From the NCBI RefSeq assembly GCF_000001735.4, contig NC_003071.7, positions 15,289,443-15,353,442 on the forward strand: 64,000 bases of DNA. Direction: 5' to 3'. How positions within the stretch are numbered: position 1 is the stretch's first letter; each line of letters starts with the position of its first letter. Positions 49,811-63,324 of the stretch are shown in pieces. The position numbers and the translations under genes were made by a program. Source of the stretch: Arabidopsis thaliana. Its lineage: Eukaryota > Streptophyta > Magnoliopsida > Brassicales > Brassicaceae. Under the pieces are notes generated by a model that was given only the letters and a program-made list of their open reading frames with translations, did no database searches and had not been told where the DNA came from.

Positions 49811-52800
49811 ATGCATTCAAGTCATCTCCTTCTCGAGGAACCGATCAGGATGACTTCAATCCTCGAACCTTCTAAATCAGTGAGCTATTTATTTCTCCTT
49901 CTCTCGCTCTGTGTGTTTTCTGTGGTTGTTTTGATTTCCTTAGCTCGTTGTTGATTATCGATTACGTTTGGATCTGTTGCGATATTTCATCCATTTTGAA
50001 GCAGTGAGAGATTTGTTTCGTTTGTCGTGGTTTTTGATCCGCTTGATGTTATTTCGCAGAGTTTCTTCCCGGCTTTGACTAAGATTGTTGGGACTCTAGG
50101 TCCGAAATCTCGATCCGTCGAGGTGATTGCTGGTTGTCTCAAAGCTGGAATGTCCGGTAATTGCGATTACTTCACTATTTGATACGTGATTCGCCTGGGG
50201 TTCTCTTTACTGGTTACTGATGTGTCGTTCTTTTTGCAGTGGCTCGATTCGATTTCTCTTGGTGCGATGCTGATTATCACCAGGAGACGCTGGAGAATCT
50301 GAAGATAGCTGTGAAGAGCACTAAGAAGCTTTGTGCTGTATGTTTTCTCTTTTCTTTGGTTTTGCTCTGCTGGATCTTATTTGGTAATGCTTAATACCAT
50401 GAATTAAGATTGTGGTTTATGGCTTTTCCAGGTTATGCTAGACACTGTAGGACCTGAGTTGCAAGTTATTAACAAGACTGAGAAAGCTATTTCTCTTAAA
50501 GCTGATGGCCTTGTAACTTTGACTCCGAGTCAAGATCAAGAAGCCTCCTCTGAAGTCCTTCCCATTAATTTTGATGGGTTAGCGAAGGTTTCTATATATA
50601 ACCCTTACCGTTTATTTTTTGGGAGAAGATGATTATTGCTTCGTGTCTATAGGGTTTGATGGATGTTATTGTTTGATGTATTCAGGCGGTTAAGAAAGGA
50701 GACACTATCTTTGTTGGACAATACCTCTTCACTGGTAGTGAAACAACTTCAGTTTGGCTTGAGGTATAAAAGAATTTTGCTTATGGAACCACTCTACACT
50801 GTTCTCTGGAATTCAAATTTAGACTTTAGATGTTTTTTTTGTGAGAAGACTAACCATTTAAACAAACCTTCAGGTTGAAGAAGTTAAAGGAGATGATGTC
50901 ATTTGTATTTCAAGGAATGCTGCTACTCTGGGTGGTCCGTTATTCACATTGCACGTCTCTCAAGTTCACATTGATATGCCAACCCTAACTGAGAAGGATA
51001 AGGAGGTAAGTGTTGCTTATAATTTACATATCTCAGTGACTGCTTTGCTCTGTCTCTAGTAATATTCTAGCTTATCTGTTCGAGTGCTTTAACTATTTTG
51101 TTCTGTTTTGGTTCTCTTCTAGGTTATAAGTACATGGGGAGTTCAGAATAAGATCGACTTTCTCTCATTATCTTATTGTCGACATGCAGAAGATGTTCGC
51201 CAGGTCCATATTCTTTTTCATAATATATTTTTTCCACCTTAGAAGTATGGCTACTTCGTTTGGGTTCTTTACTCACTACTAATTCTGAGCTTCTGATACG
51301 CTTGAATTATCATTTTTGTGCCACAACACAGGCCCGTGAGTTGCTTAACAGTTGTGGTGACCTCTCTCAAACACAAATATTTGCGAAGATTGAGAATGAA
51401 GAGGTAAGTGAAATGCATTTATTTTGCCTTTACATGTTTCCTCTGCAACTTTTCTGTGATGGTGCTGTACTGCTGTTTATATTTACCGATGTGTATTTGA
51501 TTTTAGGGACTAACCCACTTTGACGAAATTCTACAAGAAGCAGATGGCATTATTCTTTCTCGTGGGAATTTGGGTATCGATCTACCTCCGGAAAAGGTAT
51601 GATGTTGGTCAGTCAAATCAATACGTTTGGGTCCAAACCCCTACGCACTTTCTATGTAGATTGGTGTGTGACTGTGTGTCTTATTAGACGATTAGTGATT
51701 TTCTGGAACGAAGTACTAAGTTGACCGAAAAACTTGTAGGTGTTTTTGTTCCAAAAGGCTGCTCTTTACAAGTGTAACATGGCTGGAAAGCCTGCCGTTC
51801 TTACTCGTGTTGTAGACAGTATGACAGACAATCTGCGGCCAACTCGTGCAGAGGCAACTGATGTTGCTAATGCTGTTTTAGATGGTATACTTAGTTTCTG
51901 AAATATGTATTTTGTACTGCTTATAATTTATAGGAGGGAATACATATTTGTGGATCATAGTTTTGGTCATAACTTTAAGAGGGTTTCTTTCCTTTCGCTT
52001 CCTGCAGGAAGTGATGCAATTCTTCTTGGTGCTGAGACTCTTCGTGGATTGTACCCTGTTGAAACCATATCAACTGTTGGTAGAATCTGTTGTGAGGTAG
52101 GCTTTATCGTACTGTTCTAAAGTATTATTATTTCCATCACCTTCTTAGTATCTCAATCATCTTAGCCATGGTTTGTCATCTGATTTCTCTTATGCATTGA
52201 TTACTTGTTTATAGGCAGAGAAAGTTTTCAACCAAGATTTGTTCTTTAAGAAGACTGTCAAGTATGTTGGAGAACCAATGACTCACTTGGAATCTATTGC
52301 TTCTTCTGCTGTGAGCCTCTCTTTTGTGTTACCTATGTAACTTAAAAGCTGACAAGTTGCCTTTCAAGTTTTCTAACTTAATGGCTTAAATTCTGCTTGA
52401 TATCAGGTACGGGCAGCAATCAAGGTTAAGGCATCCGTAATTATATGCTTCACCTCGTCTGGCAGAGCAGCAAGGTTCACACCATTCCTTCCAACTTAAA
52501 CTGTTCGTACATTTAAATTCTAATGTAGCTGTCTAATAAATGTTTTATCCATATCGTGAAAGGTTGATTGCCAAATACCGTCCAACTATGCCCGTTCTCT
52601 CTGTTGTCATTCCCCGACTTACGACAAATCAGCTGAAGTGGAGCTTTAGCGGAGCCTTTGAGGTAAACTTTCATCCTGATTGTGTGAATTTTGAAAAAGA
52701 ATTGGGATTTTCTAATGCCACTTGTCAAGATTCAATGATTATGGTTGTTACTTGCTTATGACTGCATATACTATTTGGCAATTGTCCCCATGATGCAAAG

Positions 52801-53339
52801 GAATAACAACTCTTAAATGTGCTTTATAATTGAAGATAAAAAAGAAAGTTACCCTTTGGAATAATGTCACCTCTTATAGATTTCTATGTATGACTAGAAA
52901 AGCTTTTGTCATATCTGAATTGCATATATGGACTTTCTTTTGATTATTGCTCAAACTTAACATCGTGTTTGTGCCTATTGTTGTCTCAGGCAAGGCAGTC
53001 ACTTATTGTCAGAGGTCTTTTCCCCATGCTTGCTGATCCTCGTCACCCTGTAAGTCTCTATTGCATAGAATTTGATTCATTGCAAAAAGATTCTTGCTTG
53101 CAAATTTAGTGCTATAGTTGCAATTGTAACTTTAGTGGGGTTTGAAACCGTATTTTCTCTAATGTATTGTGAATCCTCTTGTTCAGGCGGAATCAACAAG
53201 TGCAACAAATGAGTCGGTTCTTAAAGTGGCTCTAGACCATGGGAAGCAAGCCGGAGTGATCAAGTCACATGACAGAGTTGTGGTCTGTCAGAAAGTGGGA
53301 GATGCGTCCGTGGTCAAAATCATCGAGCTAGAGGATTAG
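49811..53339 (+). CDS. Pyruvate kinase, cytosolic type
   Basis: Sixteen exons: 49811-49879, 50060-50156, 50240-50337, 50432-50587, 50686-50763, 50874-51005, 51123-51203, 51332-51403, 51507-51596, 51740-51884, 52008-52096, 52215-52310, 52407-52474, 52563-52662, 52990-53049 and 53187-53339. They give 527 residues, the length I recall for At2g36580. The enzyme makes pyruvate and ATP from phosphoenolpyruvate and ADP. No transit peptide is present. Seen: [11 protein letters not shown], the lysine in [30 protein letters not shown], and the C-terminal domain with [15 protein letters not shown]. Several active-site words differ from textbook enzymes: ARFDFSW for [15 protein letters not shown] for ARGDLGVE, and LLGAETL for LSGETA. 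These changes may mark a plant subgroup rather than decay, since the frame is intact. Confidence 0.94.
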
Positions 53340-53679
53340 AAGAAGCAGAGTGAGTCGTTGTCTCGGTCTTTTTTGTTCTGTTACTAATCAATTTTATTTC
53401 CTTCACTAAAACTCTTGGTGCCGTCCAAGAAAAATCCTTGCAATCATTGTTTCTCGCCGGCTATATGCTAGATACCGGAGTGAAAATATATCTCCTGGGC
53501 TTTTGTTTTCGTATTTAGGAGATTGATGTTTCCAAGTTATGATATAAACCACTTTCCACTTTATGCATAATATCTCCATCCCCTAGTAACCATAGTTCTA
53601 TATACATTGTTTTATTGAAAATTAATTTTATTGATAAGAAATCCAACTAAGAATAAATACGATGAGTATATATTATGAA
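53340..53679. other. Convergent spacer, pyruvate kinase and ProT3 3' ends
   Basis: Two convergent 3' UTRs in about 340 bases. No gene is visible. Confidence 0.5.
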
Positions 53680-55725
53680 TTACAAATCTGCAAAAACGTG
53701 GAAGTTTTTGGAGTCAAGGGCGATGAGCCTAAGAGCTGCAATGGCGGCAGCAACAGACATCAAACTGAAGAAGACAACGTTGAGCCAATGGCATAGCTTT
53801 TGCAAAGTATTGAGCTTATTGTTCTTAGCCTTATAGTACATGTGGTTGGCTAGAATGAATGTAAGGGGGAATGTGCTCACTGCACCAGTGAGGCTCATGA
53901 AGTCCCCAAGGAACGGCAAGAGTGCTGAGAGAAGCGTACTAACTGCTATGTACCCGCCTCTTGCCATGATCCTAAACAACAAGTTCTTTAATGCCAATGG
54001 GTTTCCTTTGATCCCAAACTTGGTGTCCATGTACTCATATGTTGGACTTGCAAAAATCTACAAAAATTGAGTAAGAACGGATTGACTAACACATAATTCT
54101 TTTCTCGAAGAGAAACTTACGTGCAACGAGATAACGGATTGAAGGATAGCGGAGATGTTAGCAAGGGCTTTAACCCAAAGTGGACCATTAACGTTGTTTA
54201 GTAGATAGGGCGAGGTCGAGGATCCGTAAGCCCAATACCCGATGAATACAACCGCAAACATCGGTAAAACACCCACCGTGAATTGAAAGTATAGAGCCTT
54301 CATCATGTTTTTTACTACTGGTTGCTTTACTGTTGCCTATCAATATCATGACGGAAAAAGCAGTGTAGATTAGAAGGATTGTCAAGCAGTGTAGTAAAAT
54401 ACACACACTAAACCTTTGAAGCCTAAAACATGAAGCTAAAAATCTCGAAAAAAAAGAAATCACCTGAATTTCTGGAAGCATCCCTGTGTTGAATACGAAA
54501 ACTAGTGTAGCGGCTGCTCCAGTGATGGTAAAAAGTTTGCTTAGTGGTGATCCTTGTATCTCGTAATCTCTTGAAGGTGCTTTAACTCCTACAAAAGCAA
54601 AAATATAAGGGAAGTATCTGAATTGTCAGAAGCTATAAAATCCATAAGTAATGGCTAACGCCTGATCATTACATAAGTTATACCATCTTTAACCGATAGC
54701 ACGATTGCCACAACGATATAGATGAGGCTGAGGATAGTCGAAACCGCAAGCCATATCCCAAGAGCCGACAAATGAGGAATTCCAATAGCAAAAACCGCAC
54801 AAATCAGACCCGCAATAGCTATAAAATGAGGTAACTTCATGGCATGATCATCCCTAAAAAGCACATAAACAGCCTGCAGAAAACAGAACACACCCCAAAC
54901 ATAACTGACTTCTGGCTCACGGAATCAAGAATCAAGAGAGAAAAATGTTTACTACGTACCTTTAAGGCGGAACCAGCTAGTATGATGAAACCACAATTAA
55001 TCATGAAAAGATTGACATATTGCAACACCCATGTAAGACAATAAGCCTTTCTACCTGAAAAAGAGATAAATATTTCAGTGAAAGTAACAGAGAAGATAGA
55101 GAAAGATAAAGCAAAGAGAGCTGGTTTACCGTAAATGAATCCCGCAAGGTCTCTATAGCGAATGTGTCTTTTGCCACCAAACTCATGAAGCTTGGCTACG
55201 AGAGTGTTTGCATAGAGTGAGATTGCAGTAGCAAGAATAAGACCAACCACACCACCAATCCATCCTAAAGGAACCATGACTGTTCCTGAATATCCCAACA
55301 CGTATGCGCTGTTTATACTTGTTGTCAGAACGAACGCTGCCTGAAACCATGAATCTGTATATTCCACAAAACTTACTAATTAGCTTTCCCCAATATGCGA
55401 TCATATCAGCTTCTAAACAGTTCCGCTTAATATTGCAAACATGCATAAAGAAGAAGCAAATGGAATTCTTAGGTCACATTTCTTTCTTTCTTGTAAATGA
55501 TTTTCATAGTTTAAAGAAAAAATAGTAATAAAGAAACTGAAATTGAGCACTAATCCAACGTTAATTAAATAGATAAATTGAGAAATCTTAAGCAGTAAAA
55601 TTAATATAACAAAACAAAAAGAGGGAGAAAACGAATGACAAACCGCTGCTAATCTGATGAGCAGTGTCAGGGATTTCGATATCAACACCTTCCCCGACAT
55701 TGTTTATGCGATTCTTAGAGTTCAT
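53680..55725 (-). CDS. PROT3: Proline/compatible-solute transporter ProT3
   Basis: Seven exons: 55644-55725, 55130-55354, 54960-55054, 54684-54873, 54464-54588, 54121-54336 and 53680-54057, giving 436 residues. This is a multi-span amino acid permease of the AAAP family. Seen: a short hydrophilic N-terminus, [21 protein letters not shown] leading into the first spans, [83 protein letters not shown] and [17 protein letters not shown]. ProT proteins are H+-coupled carriers of proline, glycine betaine and GABA in the plasma membrane, and AtProT3 is expressed mainly in leaf epidermis. The start is the first ATG (55723-55725). I recall At2g36590. Confidence 0.95.
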
Positions 55726-56717
55726 GACCTCTCCAAATGGTTATTGTGTCTCTGTAGCTAAGAGACTTTCCCTATATAATAGATGGTCGGTAACAACGGG
55801 ACAGACTATGGTGAGAAATCAAGTCCAACTAGAAGTGGCGGAGAGATTTTTAAAAGATTTTAGAAATCAGAAGTTGTTGAACAGTTTCTTTCATTATATA
55901 CGAATTACGAAGCAAGCACAATTAAAATGTGGTGAATGAAGAAATTTCTTTGGAATTGAGTGGTTCAGATCTAGACACAATCATTTACTGCAAAATTGGG
56001 ATAATATATGAACAAATTGTACAAATGATAGTGTTAGACTTATCACAAAACAATCCAAAACAAAAAAAACATCAACTCTGAAATGTATGTGGCTGTGAAT
56101 TTGGAAAGACACTTAAATGTTTCTTTAGACCGTTGAAGTGTTGTTGGGAAATGAGTGTACGCAGCTTGATCCTTAAAGATTTTTTGGACATTTCTGCCGT
56201 CTTGTTGTTAGGCTGAATAAGACTAGATACGAAAATATGTAACGTGACACGAAAGATAATAAATAGGCCAAAAGTTTATAGTGTACTAAATTCTCTTAGA
56301 GTTTTGACTTTTTATTGTTTGATTTATTTAAAAAGTGGCCGGCCGGGACCTCTATCAACACATTTATGTTAGACCAATTTTTTGGTTGAATACTTAAAAC
56401 CATTCTTTTCAAATGTGACATCACAATACGATATATCAACATCCGCTAAAACTGAAATAACACTTTTTCTTTTTTAGAGTATACATAACACTGAAATTGA
56501 AATTGAAAGCTAGCTTTAGAGATCTAATGAAGAGTTGCAACAATTTTGATCTTGTAAGAAATTAAATCAAAACTTTGTCCAAATCTATTCTTTAAGGTTA
56601 TGTCCCCGTTATACACATGATTTGCCTCTGTTATTTCTAGTAATTGTATGTTAATCTTTTTCAAAGAGATTTATCGTTTTAGTATATATATAAATGTAAG
56701 TAGGTGATAGTACAAAA
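55726..56717. other. ProT3 upstream region
   Basis: ProT3 promoter and leader, then AT-rich spacer up to the tRNA-Arg gene. No gene is visible. Confidence 0.5.
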
Positions 56718-56790
56718 GCGCCCGTGGCCTAATGGATAAGGCGTTTGACTTCTAATCAAACGATTGTGGGTTCGAGTCCCACCGGGCGTG
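56718..56790 (+). tRNA. tRNA-Arg (anticodon TCT)
   Basis: A 73-nt tRNA without intron. The acceptor GCGCCCG pairs with CGGGCGT, the D arm is GGCCTAATGGATAAGGC, the anticodon stem TTTGA/TCAAA encloses CTTCTAA with anticodon TCT, and the T arm is GTGGGTTCGAGTCCCAC. A T-run (CTATTTTTG) follows shortly as terminator. Confidence 0.97.
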
Positions 56791-59700
56791 CCAATTCTAT
56801 TTTTGTCCATCTATAAATCGGCCCATTGTTGACAGTGGTCGGCCCAATTATACTTCGAATGTTAGTTATTGTTTCCATTGCTGATAGATCGACAGGACGG
56901 TTTTGTATGGCGATTTCGGCAAGAGGAATGGCGATAACTGGAATCGAAGATCACAGATACTGGAATTGGATTGAAACAGAAGAATGAAGGTACAATATTT
57001 CCGAAACTCATTGAACTTAAGTAGAATTAGCAAGTAGATATCAAAGTGTTAACACAGAAGTAGATGATCAAGAGCATTGCAATACTTGGTTTGTGATCAT
57101 GTTATTTGACCTGTTTTTCGTAAACTGTTGATCTTTGGCTCTCAGTTTTGTGAATCTTTTAGAACAATTCTCTCTCTGGCAGATCAAATAAGGATTGAAA
57201 GTTTCCATATGTTCCTTGTGTTAACAAAAAAAAGTATCACACCACAATTATTCCGGTTCAAAGTCCATTTTTTGCTTGTATCTCATACTATAGTTAAAAA
57301 CTTGTACCATTTCATATCACCAGTCGATTCAATATGAACATGTAAAGTGGGTACAAATTGTGATTACTTAAAAAAAATGAAAATAGATAGGCTTTGACAA
57401 TTGTAACTTGAAAGAAAAGGGTCTTGTTCAAACGTAAGGACCATTCTTTAAAAGGGACCATTTTAATGTTAGGGTAATTGTTAAAACGTAGTTTAAGTTG
57501 TTATTCCAATGTCTATTTTCGTATTGAATGTTGATTTCGTTTTCACGACGGGGAGACACGTGACAGTTTCGACTTAAATTACCAAAAAGGTAATAATGGC
57601 AAATGGAAAGTCAGGTTCTGTGACTTCTGCCTTCCACTTGTTGGCATTTGGCAGTGCCAAAGTACATGTCAGAAAGATGTTATTGTCAAATTTGTCTGTA
57701 AAAAGAATTCTTATACTAGATTTCACCATGCTCTCTGTTTAGCAAGTACGTAATATACTGAAAACATTAACCGTTGGTTTTGGTGTTTAACTAACATGGA
57801 ATTTTGACCTATAAAGAAGGAAACAATTCTAGTGAGCTTCTTCTTTATACGAAAACATTCAGTAAATGACACAACACGCTGCTCTCTTGAGCTTTATTTC
57901 TCTGTAACTTTATACTATATGGTCCTCGTTTTTAGATTATCATAATATAGCTTTCTTCGTAGTACTATTTAGTATTTACTCACTCAATTTATCACTTCTA
58001 CACTCTCTCTATTCATTGGATTGTGACAATAATAGTTACGTATCTCGATCCCAAAGTGTTGAATTCAATAGATTTTAACAGGCTTTATACCTTCAGCTTC
58101 TAACAGAGATGCTTCTTGATTTAGCTTAGAACTAGCAGATAATAAGTAGATCTCTTTGGCATCTTTGATTATCCATCATGCTCCTGATGGTTAATTATTC
58201 TGTTTATATGTAACTTTTATTGTAGTTACATTCTCATTATTGATCCCTTCCAACATTGATGATCAAATATATCTTCGATCGGGATTCAAAAGAGCCTTTA
58301 ACTAATTACTCTTATCTTCTAGCGTTTGTAGGATTTTTGTTCGCTTTCATTAACATATGTGAACACGAAAAGTTAAACCAATTTTTATGATTATAATCTA
58401 TTACAAATTTATTTGGTTTACATTGTTTTATTTTAAGCAAAATCATATGGGACTAGTGGCTCTTTTTCCGTTTCCCAACTTATACGTGTTTTCGATACCA
58501 CATGTTATATAAAAAATATATATAATTAACAATATTTCCAAATGCTTATGAAAAATTAATAATGATTTAGATACAGTTTTGTTTCTGGTAAAGATGTATA
58601 AACTAATACACAAGGGAGAAATAAATTATTAAAAAAAAGTCAGTTTAAAAAAATTAGGATCACCGGTTAAGATTTTTTTCTTTGAAAATCTTTTATTTTT
58701 ATTCAATCCAATGACTTGATACAGAAAAAATATCCCCATCTTGAAATCACATCAAAAATTGGCTGATGTAGTTGTTACGTGCTTTGGAAATGGAACAAAA
58801 TATACTTATGTCAGTCACAATTAACGTTTAAACCGTAGAATTTGATTTAGAGAAACATAACTAGTGCTAGAAACTTCATCTTTATCTAACCATATAAGCA
58901 TTTACCATTTCTTCAAGATAAGTTGCATCATTCAATTTCTAACTATACTTTATCGCCGGATCATACCAAAAAAACACGTAGATCGATATGATGATACTAT
59001 TTTCACTAGTGCACTGTGTGCTCCCAAATTTTGTCAGGATCAGAATTGGACCCTTCTGATCTATCTGTTGGAGTAGCACCCTGCAGCTCCACAGTGTTAA
59101 ATAAAGATTGTGGGGACTTTACAAATACATATACATACAAAGAGATGAAAACTGGAGGCTATATTACAGATTGAGAGTAGAAGTTTGAATTCATATATGT
59201 CAGATTGGTTGGTTAATTAAGGTAGAGAAAGTGATAGACATTTGTACAAATGTAGAATCTGGACCATTCTCTCTTTTCTTTTTCACCTCTATCTCTTACT
59301 CTTACTGTTCCTTTCTCAACTCACATTACTTTCATTTTATTTTATTCTTTTATATATACTAAAATCCACATTAATTGGTCACGTATAATACGAAATACCT
59401 ACGTTATTACTTATGTAAATATCTTACTTATGGAAACATACAAGGTCATGTGAGAATATGAGAATAATAATCAATTTTTAACAAAAATTTCAAACTAAAT
59501 AATCACCATTAACTTTTTTTAGCTCGTTTTGTATCGTATAATGCATTTGCTCAACACCGCCTATTCTTACCCTCATCGTTCGGAGTACTATTTGTTACCG
59601 GTCAGACTAATGAAACCATTCATTTACACATATATTTATCTTACTTGATAGTGACCAATTAGTTACCCGAAGTTAAAAACAGAAGCCCTAGCGTTTTCAA

Positions 59701-59884
59701 CCACATTTACTTATCTATATATAATGTTCCTGCATGTTCTAACATATGCATATAGTGATAAAGATACACCCATATCAAACACCCAAAGTTGCTCATTTCC
59801 TTGTTTAGGTAAAAAATAGTCTCTTGAAAGTGATTGTTGTAAGCAGAGATAGACAAAAGAGGTAAAAAAAAAGAAGAAGAGAAG
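56791..59884. other. Intergenic between tRNA-Arg and HB22
   Basis: About 3.1 kb. Two GGCCCA words at 56820-56850 and a PP2-like exon relic at about 56883-56988 lie at the left. The rest is AT-rich with no convincing ORF; a CACGTG G-box is at about 57556. The right end is the HB22 promoter. Confidence 0.45.
56883..56988 (+). pseudogene. PP2/F-box-type (Nictaba-like) exon relic
   Basis: The frame reads TGRFCMAISARGMAITGIEDH followed closely by RYWNWIETEE and then TGA. In plant PP2-type F-box proteins a very similar block (ARG..ITGIDDRRYWN.IPTEESRF) opens the PP2 domain. Here the expected Ser after TEE is a stop, and what follows does not resemble the domain. A minimal ATG-to-stop reading (56907 to about 56987) would encode only 26 residues. 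I see no upstream F-box. It is best read as a stranded exon from a partial duplication, though an unusual short gene cannot be ruled out. The two GGCCCA motifs just upstream could be its old promoter. Confidence 0.5.
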
Positions 59885-60646
59885 ATGGAATATTGGAGCA
59901 GCTCCTTCATCGATGGCGCGTCTTCTTCCAGCTTCATCTCTCCTTTCTATAACTTTGACCATTTTTCAGGTAACATGCATCCATAGTACTAGGTTTTAGT
60001 AGAGCTAGTTTATATGCTTAATGCTTAATCATTCACTCAACTGTATGTCGCTTTACAAGTCTCTCTCTGTCTTGTATTGAATTTGTAGGAAACCAAGACA
60101 ACAGATGTTTAGGTACAATGATGGGTGCACAACAAGATATACTTCATGTTCCTCTAGCAATGGTAGAGAGTGGCTATGGAGAAGAAAGCAACAGTTTTAA
60201 TGGACAGGAGAAGAAAAAAAAGAAGATGACGAGCGAGCAGCTAAAGTTCCTCGAGAGAAGTTTCCAAGAAGAGATAAAGCTGAATCCGGACAGGAAGATG
60301 AAGCTGAATCCGGACAGGAAGATGAAGCTGTCCAAAGAACTGGGGCTGCAGCCGAGACAGATTGCGGTTTGGTTCCAGAACAGGAAAGCCAGGTGGAAGA
60401 ACAAACAACTTGAGCATCTCTATGAATCACTAAGACAAGAGTTTGATATTGTCTCTAGAGAAAAGGAATTGCTACAAGAAGAGGTAATTACTCCAGTGAT
60501 CAATACTAACTTAATAAATAAGCTTTCGAGTTACAATCCATTGAGTTACTTTCACTTTGTTTCAACAGCTAATACAACTGAAATCAATGATAAGAGAGGA
60601 TAGTTCATGCAAGAAGAAACAAACCTGGGAAAAAGCCTGCAGCTGA
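59885..60646 (+). CDS. HB22: HD-Zip class I transcription factor HB22
   Basis: Three exons, 59885-59969, 60089-60483 and 60569-60646, give 185 residues, as recorded for AtHB22. The homeodomain starts near residue 70 ([19 protein letters not shown]) and ends with [18 protein letters not shown] at about 120-137. A leucine zipper follows at once (heptad positions near 136, 143, 150, 157 and 164). HD-Zip I factors bind pseudopalindromic CAAT(A/T)ATTG as dimers in the nucleus. The oddity is a perfect 24-bp tandem duplication (60277-60300 and 60301-60324) that repeats KLNPDRKM and adds eight residues between helix 1 and helix 2, so the homeodomain is 68 rather than 60 residues. I recall At2g36610. 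Confidence 0.94.
60277..60324 (+). repeat. Perfect 24-bp coding tandem duplication in HB22
   Basis: Two identical 24-base units, 60277-60300 and 60301-60324, encode KLNPDRKM twice inside the homeodomain. Confidence 0.97.
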
Positions 60647-61105
60647 GGCAATAGTATATAAGTTCCACTTCAGTTATATCTCCAAAATGGCTCAAATTTG
60701 TAGCTTTAGTCCCAAACAAGCAACAATTTCTATGGCTGATTCTGTTTTCCTTTGTATTAAGTATTGTTTAAGTGATTTTCGTGTAAAGGGTTCTTTACTA
60801 AGTTGAAGTTAATGAAGAAACATCGTGATTCAAGAACTCTAGATCCATAATCAATGCTTAACCAAAGCTCAATTTAGCTCAGACCACTAATAATGTCCTA
60901 GAATAAGCCAAGTTGAAAATTCTATTTAGCAGTTTTTGGATCTACGAGTAAAACACAAGGGGATTGATACCAAACAAAAAGTTTTCATAAACTGAATATA
61001 TTAGATCTGGTGCAAAACTAAAAAATGGCTGACAAAACAAAACAATGTCAAAACAAGAAAGAAAGATAAGTGAAGAGAGAAGAGTGGGCTACTCTATAGC
61101 TCCAT
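60647..61105. other. Convergent spacer, HB22 and RPL24A 3' ends
   Basis: The two 3' UTRs meet here. No gene is visible. Confidence 0.5.
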
Positions 61106-62377
<1,272 letters not shown>

Positions 62378-63324
62378 GGCTCCGCCGCGCTATTACTCTT
62401 TTCACTTGAAACCCTAAAAAATCTGTTTTCTAGAATTACGAATCTATTTAAGGCAGATGAATTCGCCTGAGCCCTAGTTTTGGAGGAGTTTAATGGGCCT
62501 TTTAGCCGAAATTAAATGTCTTGGCCCATGAAAGAAATGTTTTAGTTAAAAACCCATTACACAAAGATTTGATGGCCTCTAATAAATAAAAAATGATAGT
62601 TAGTACAGTCTTAATAGGACCAAATGTTGTTTGGCTTGGACTTCCATATCTCACATGCATCATTTTTTGTTTGTTTCGAATTTGACGTTTAACCACGAAC
62701 AATATATCACAAAACTATACATAAATTCCAAGAAAAAAACTCACGGCTAAAATGGTATATGGACCAAGATGATCCGCGAATCATTCCATTGCAATCTCTC
62801 TTATCATTGGTTGACAAAACTTTTGGAACCACAATACTTAAATGCTTATAAAATTTAATCACTCAAGTGGGAAGACGATGTTGTGGTTAGATTTGTCTGA
62901 AGATGTCTTTTTCTTTAGTCAACTGTCTCAAAGTTGCCTTTGTTGTTCAACAATCTTAGCCAAGTCCAAATCAATTGCCCTCCTTCCTCCAATTAGAAAG
63001 ATTACCAAAACATGTTCTGTTTTCTTGTTGTAGTTACATTGAAGATGTGAATAGAAAAAGACTTCCATTTTTATTTTATCTATCGTCTCGCAAATAATAA
63101 TACAACGTTTGAATACAAGCAAAACACAATGACAACAATTTAGACAAACTCTATTTCTGAAGATGGTCAACTATGTATTGACCAAGAACAGAGCACAAAT
63201 GACTTGGACTGCAAGTAAAACAATCTAATTTTATAACTTCTCACAATAATGGTGTTGGACAACCGAAATTGTCCAGTAAATGAAAACAAAACACTTGAAA
63301 TTTTTGTTCAGATAGATGGTTGAT
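62378..63324. other. RPL24A promoter and TauE/SafE 3' flank
   Basis: RPL24A promoter with telo-box and site II at the left, then AT-rich sequence and the 3' UTR of the next minus-strand gene. Short frames at 62502-63170 have no recognisable content. Confidence 0.5.
62406..62500 (-). promoter_or_regulatory. Telo-box and site II elements of RPL24A
   Basis: AAACCCTAA at about 62408 and GGGCC/GGCCC words at 62493-62497 and 62523-62527 lie within 150 bases of the start codon. This pair is characteristic of plant translation-machinery promoters. Confidence 0.6.
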
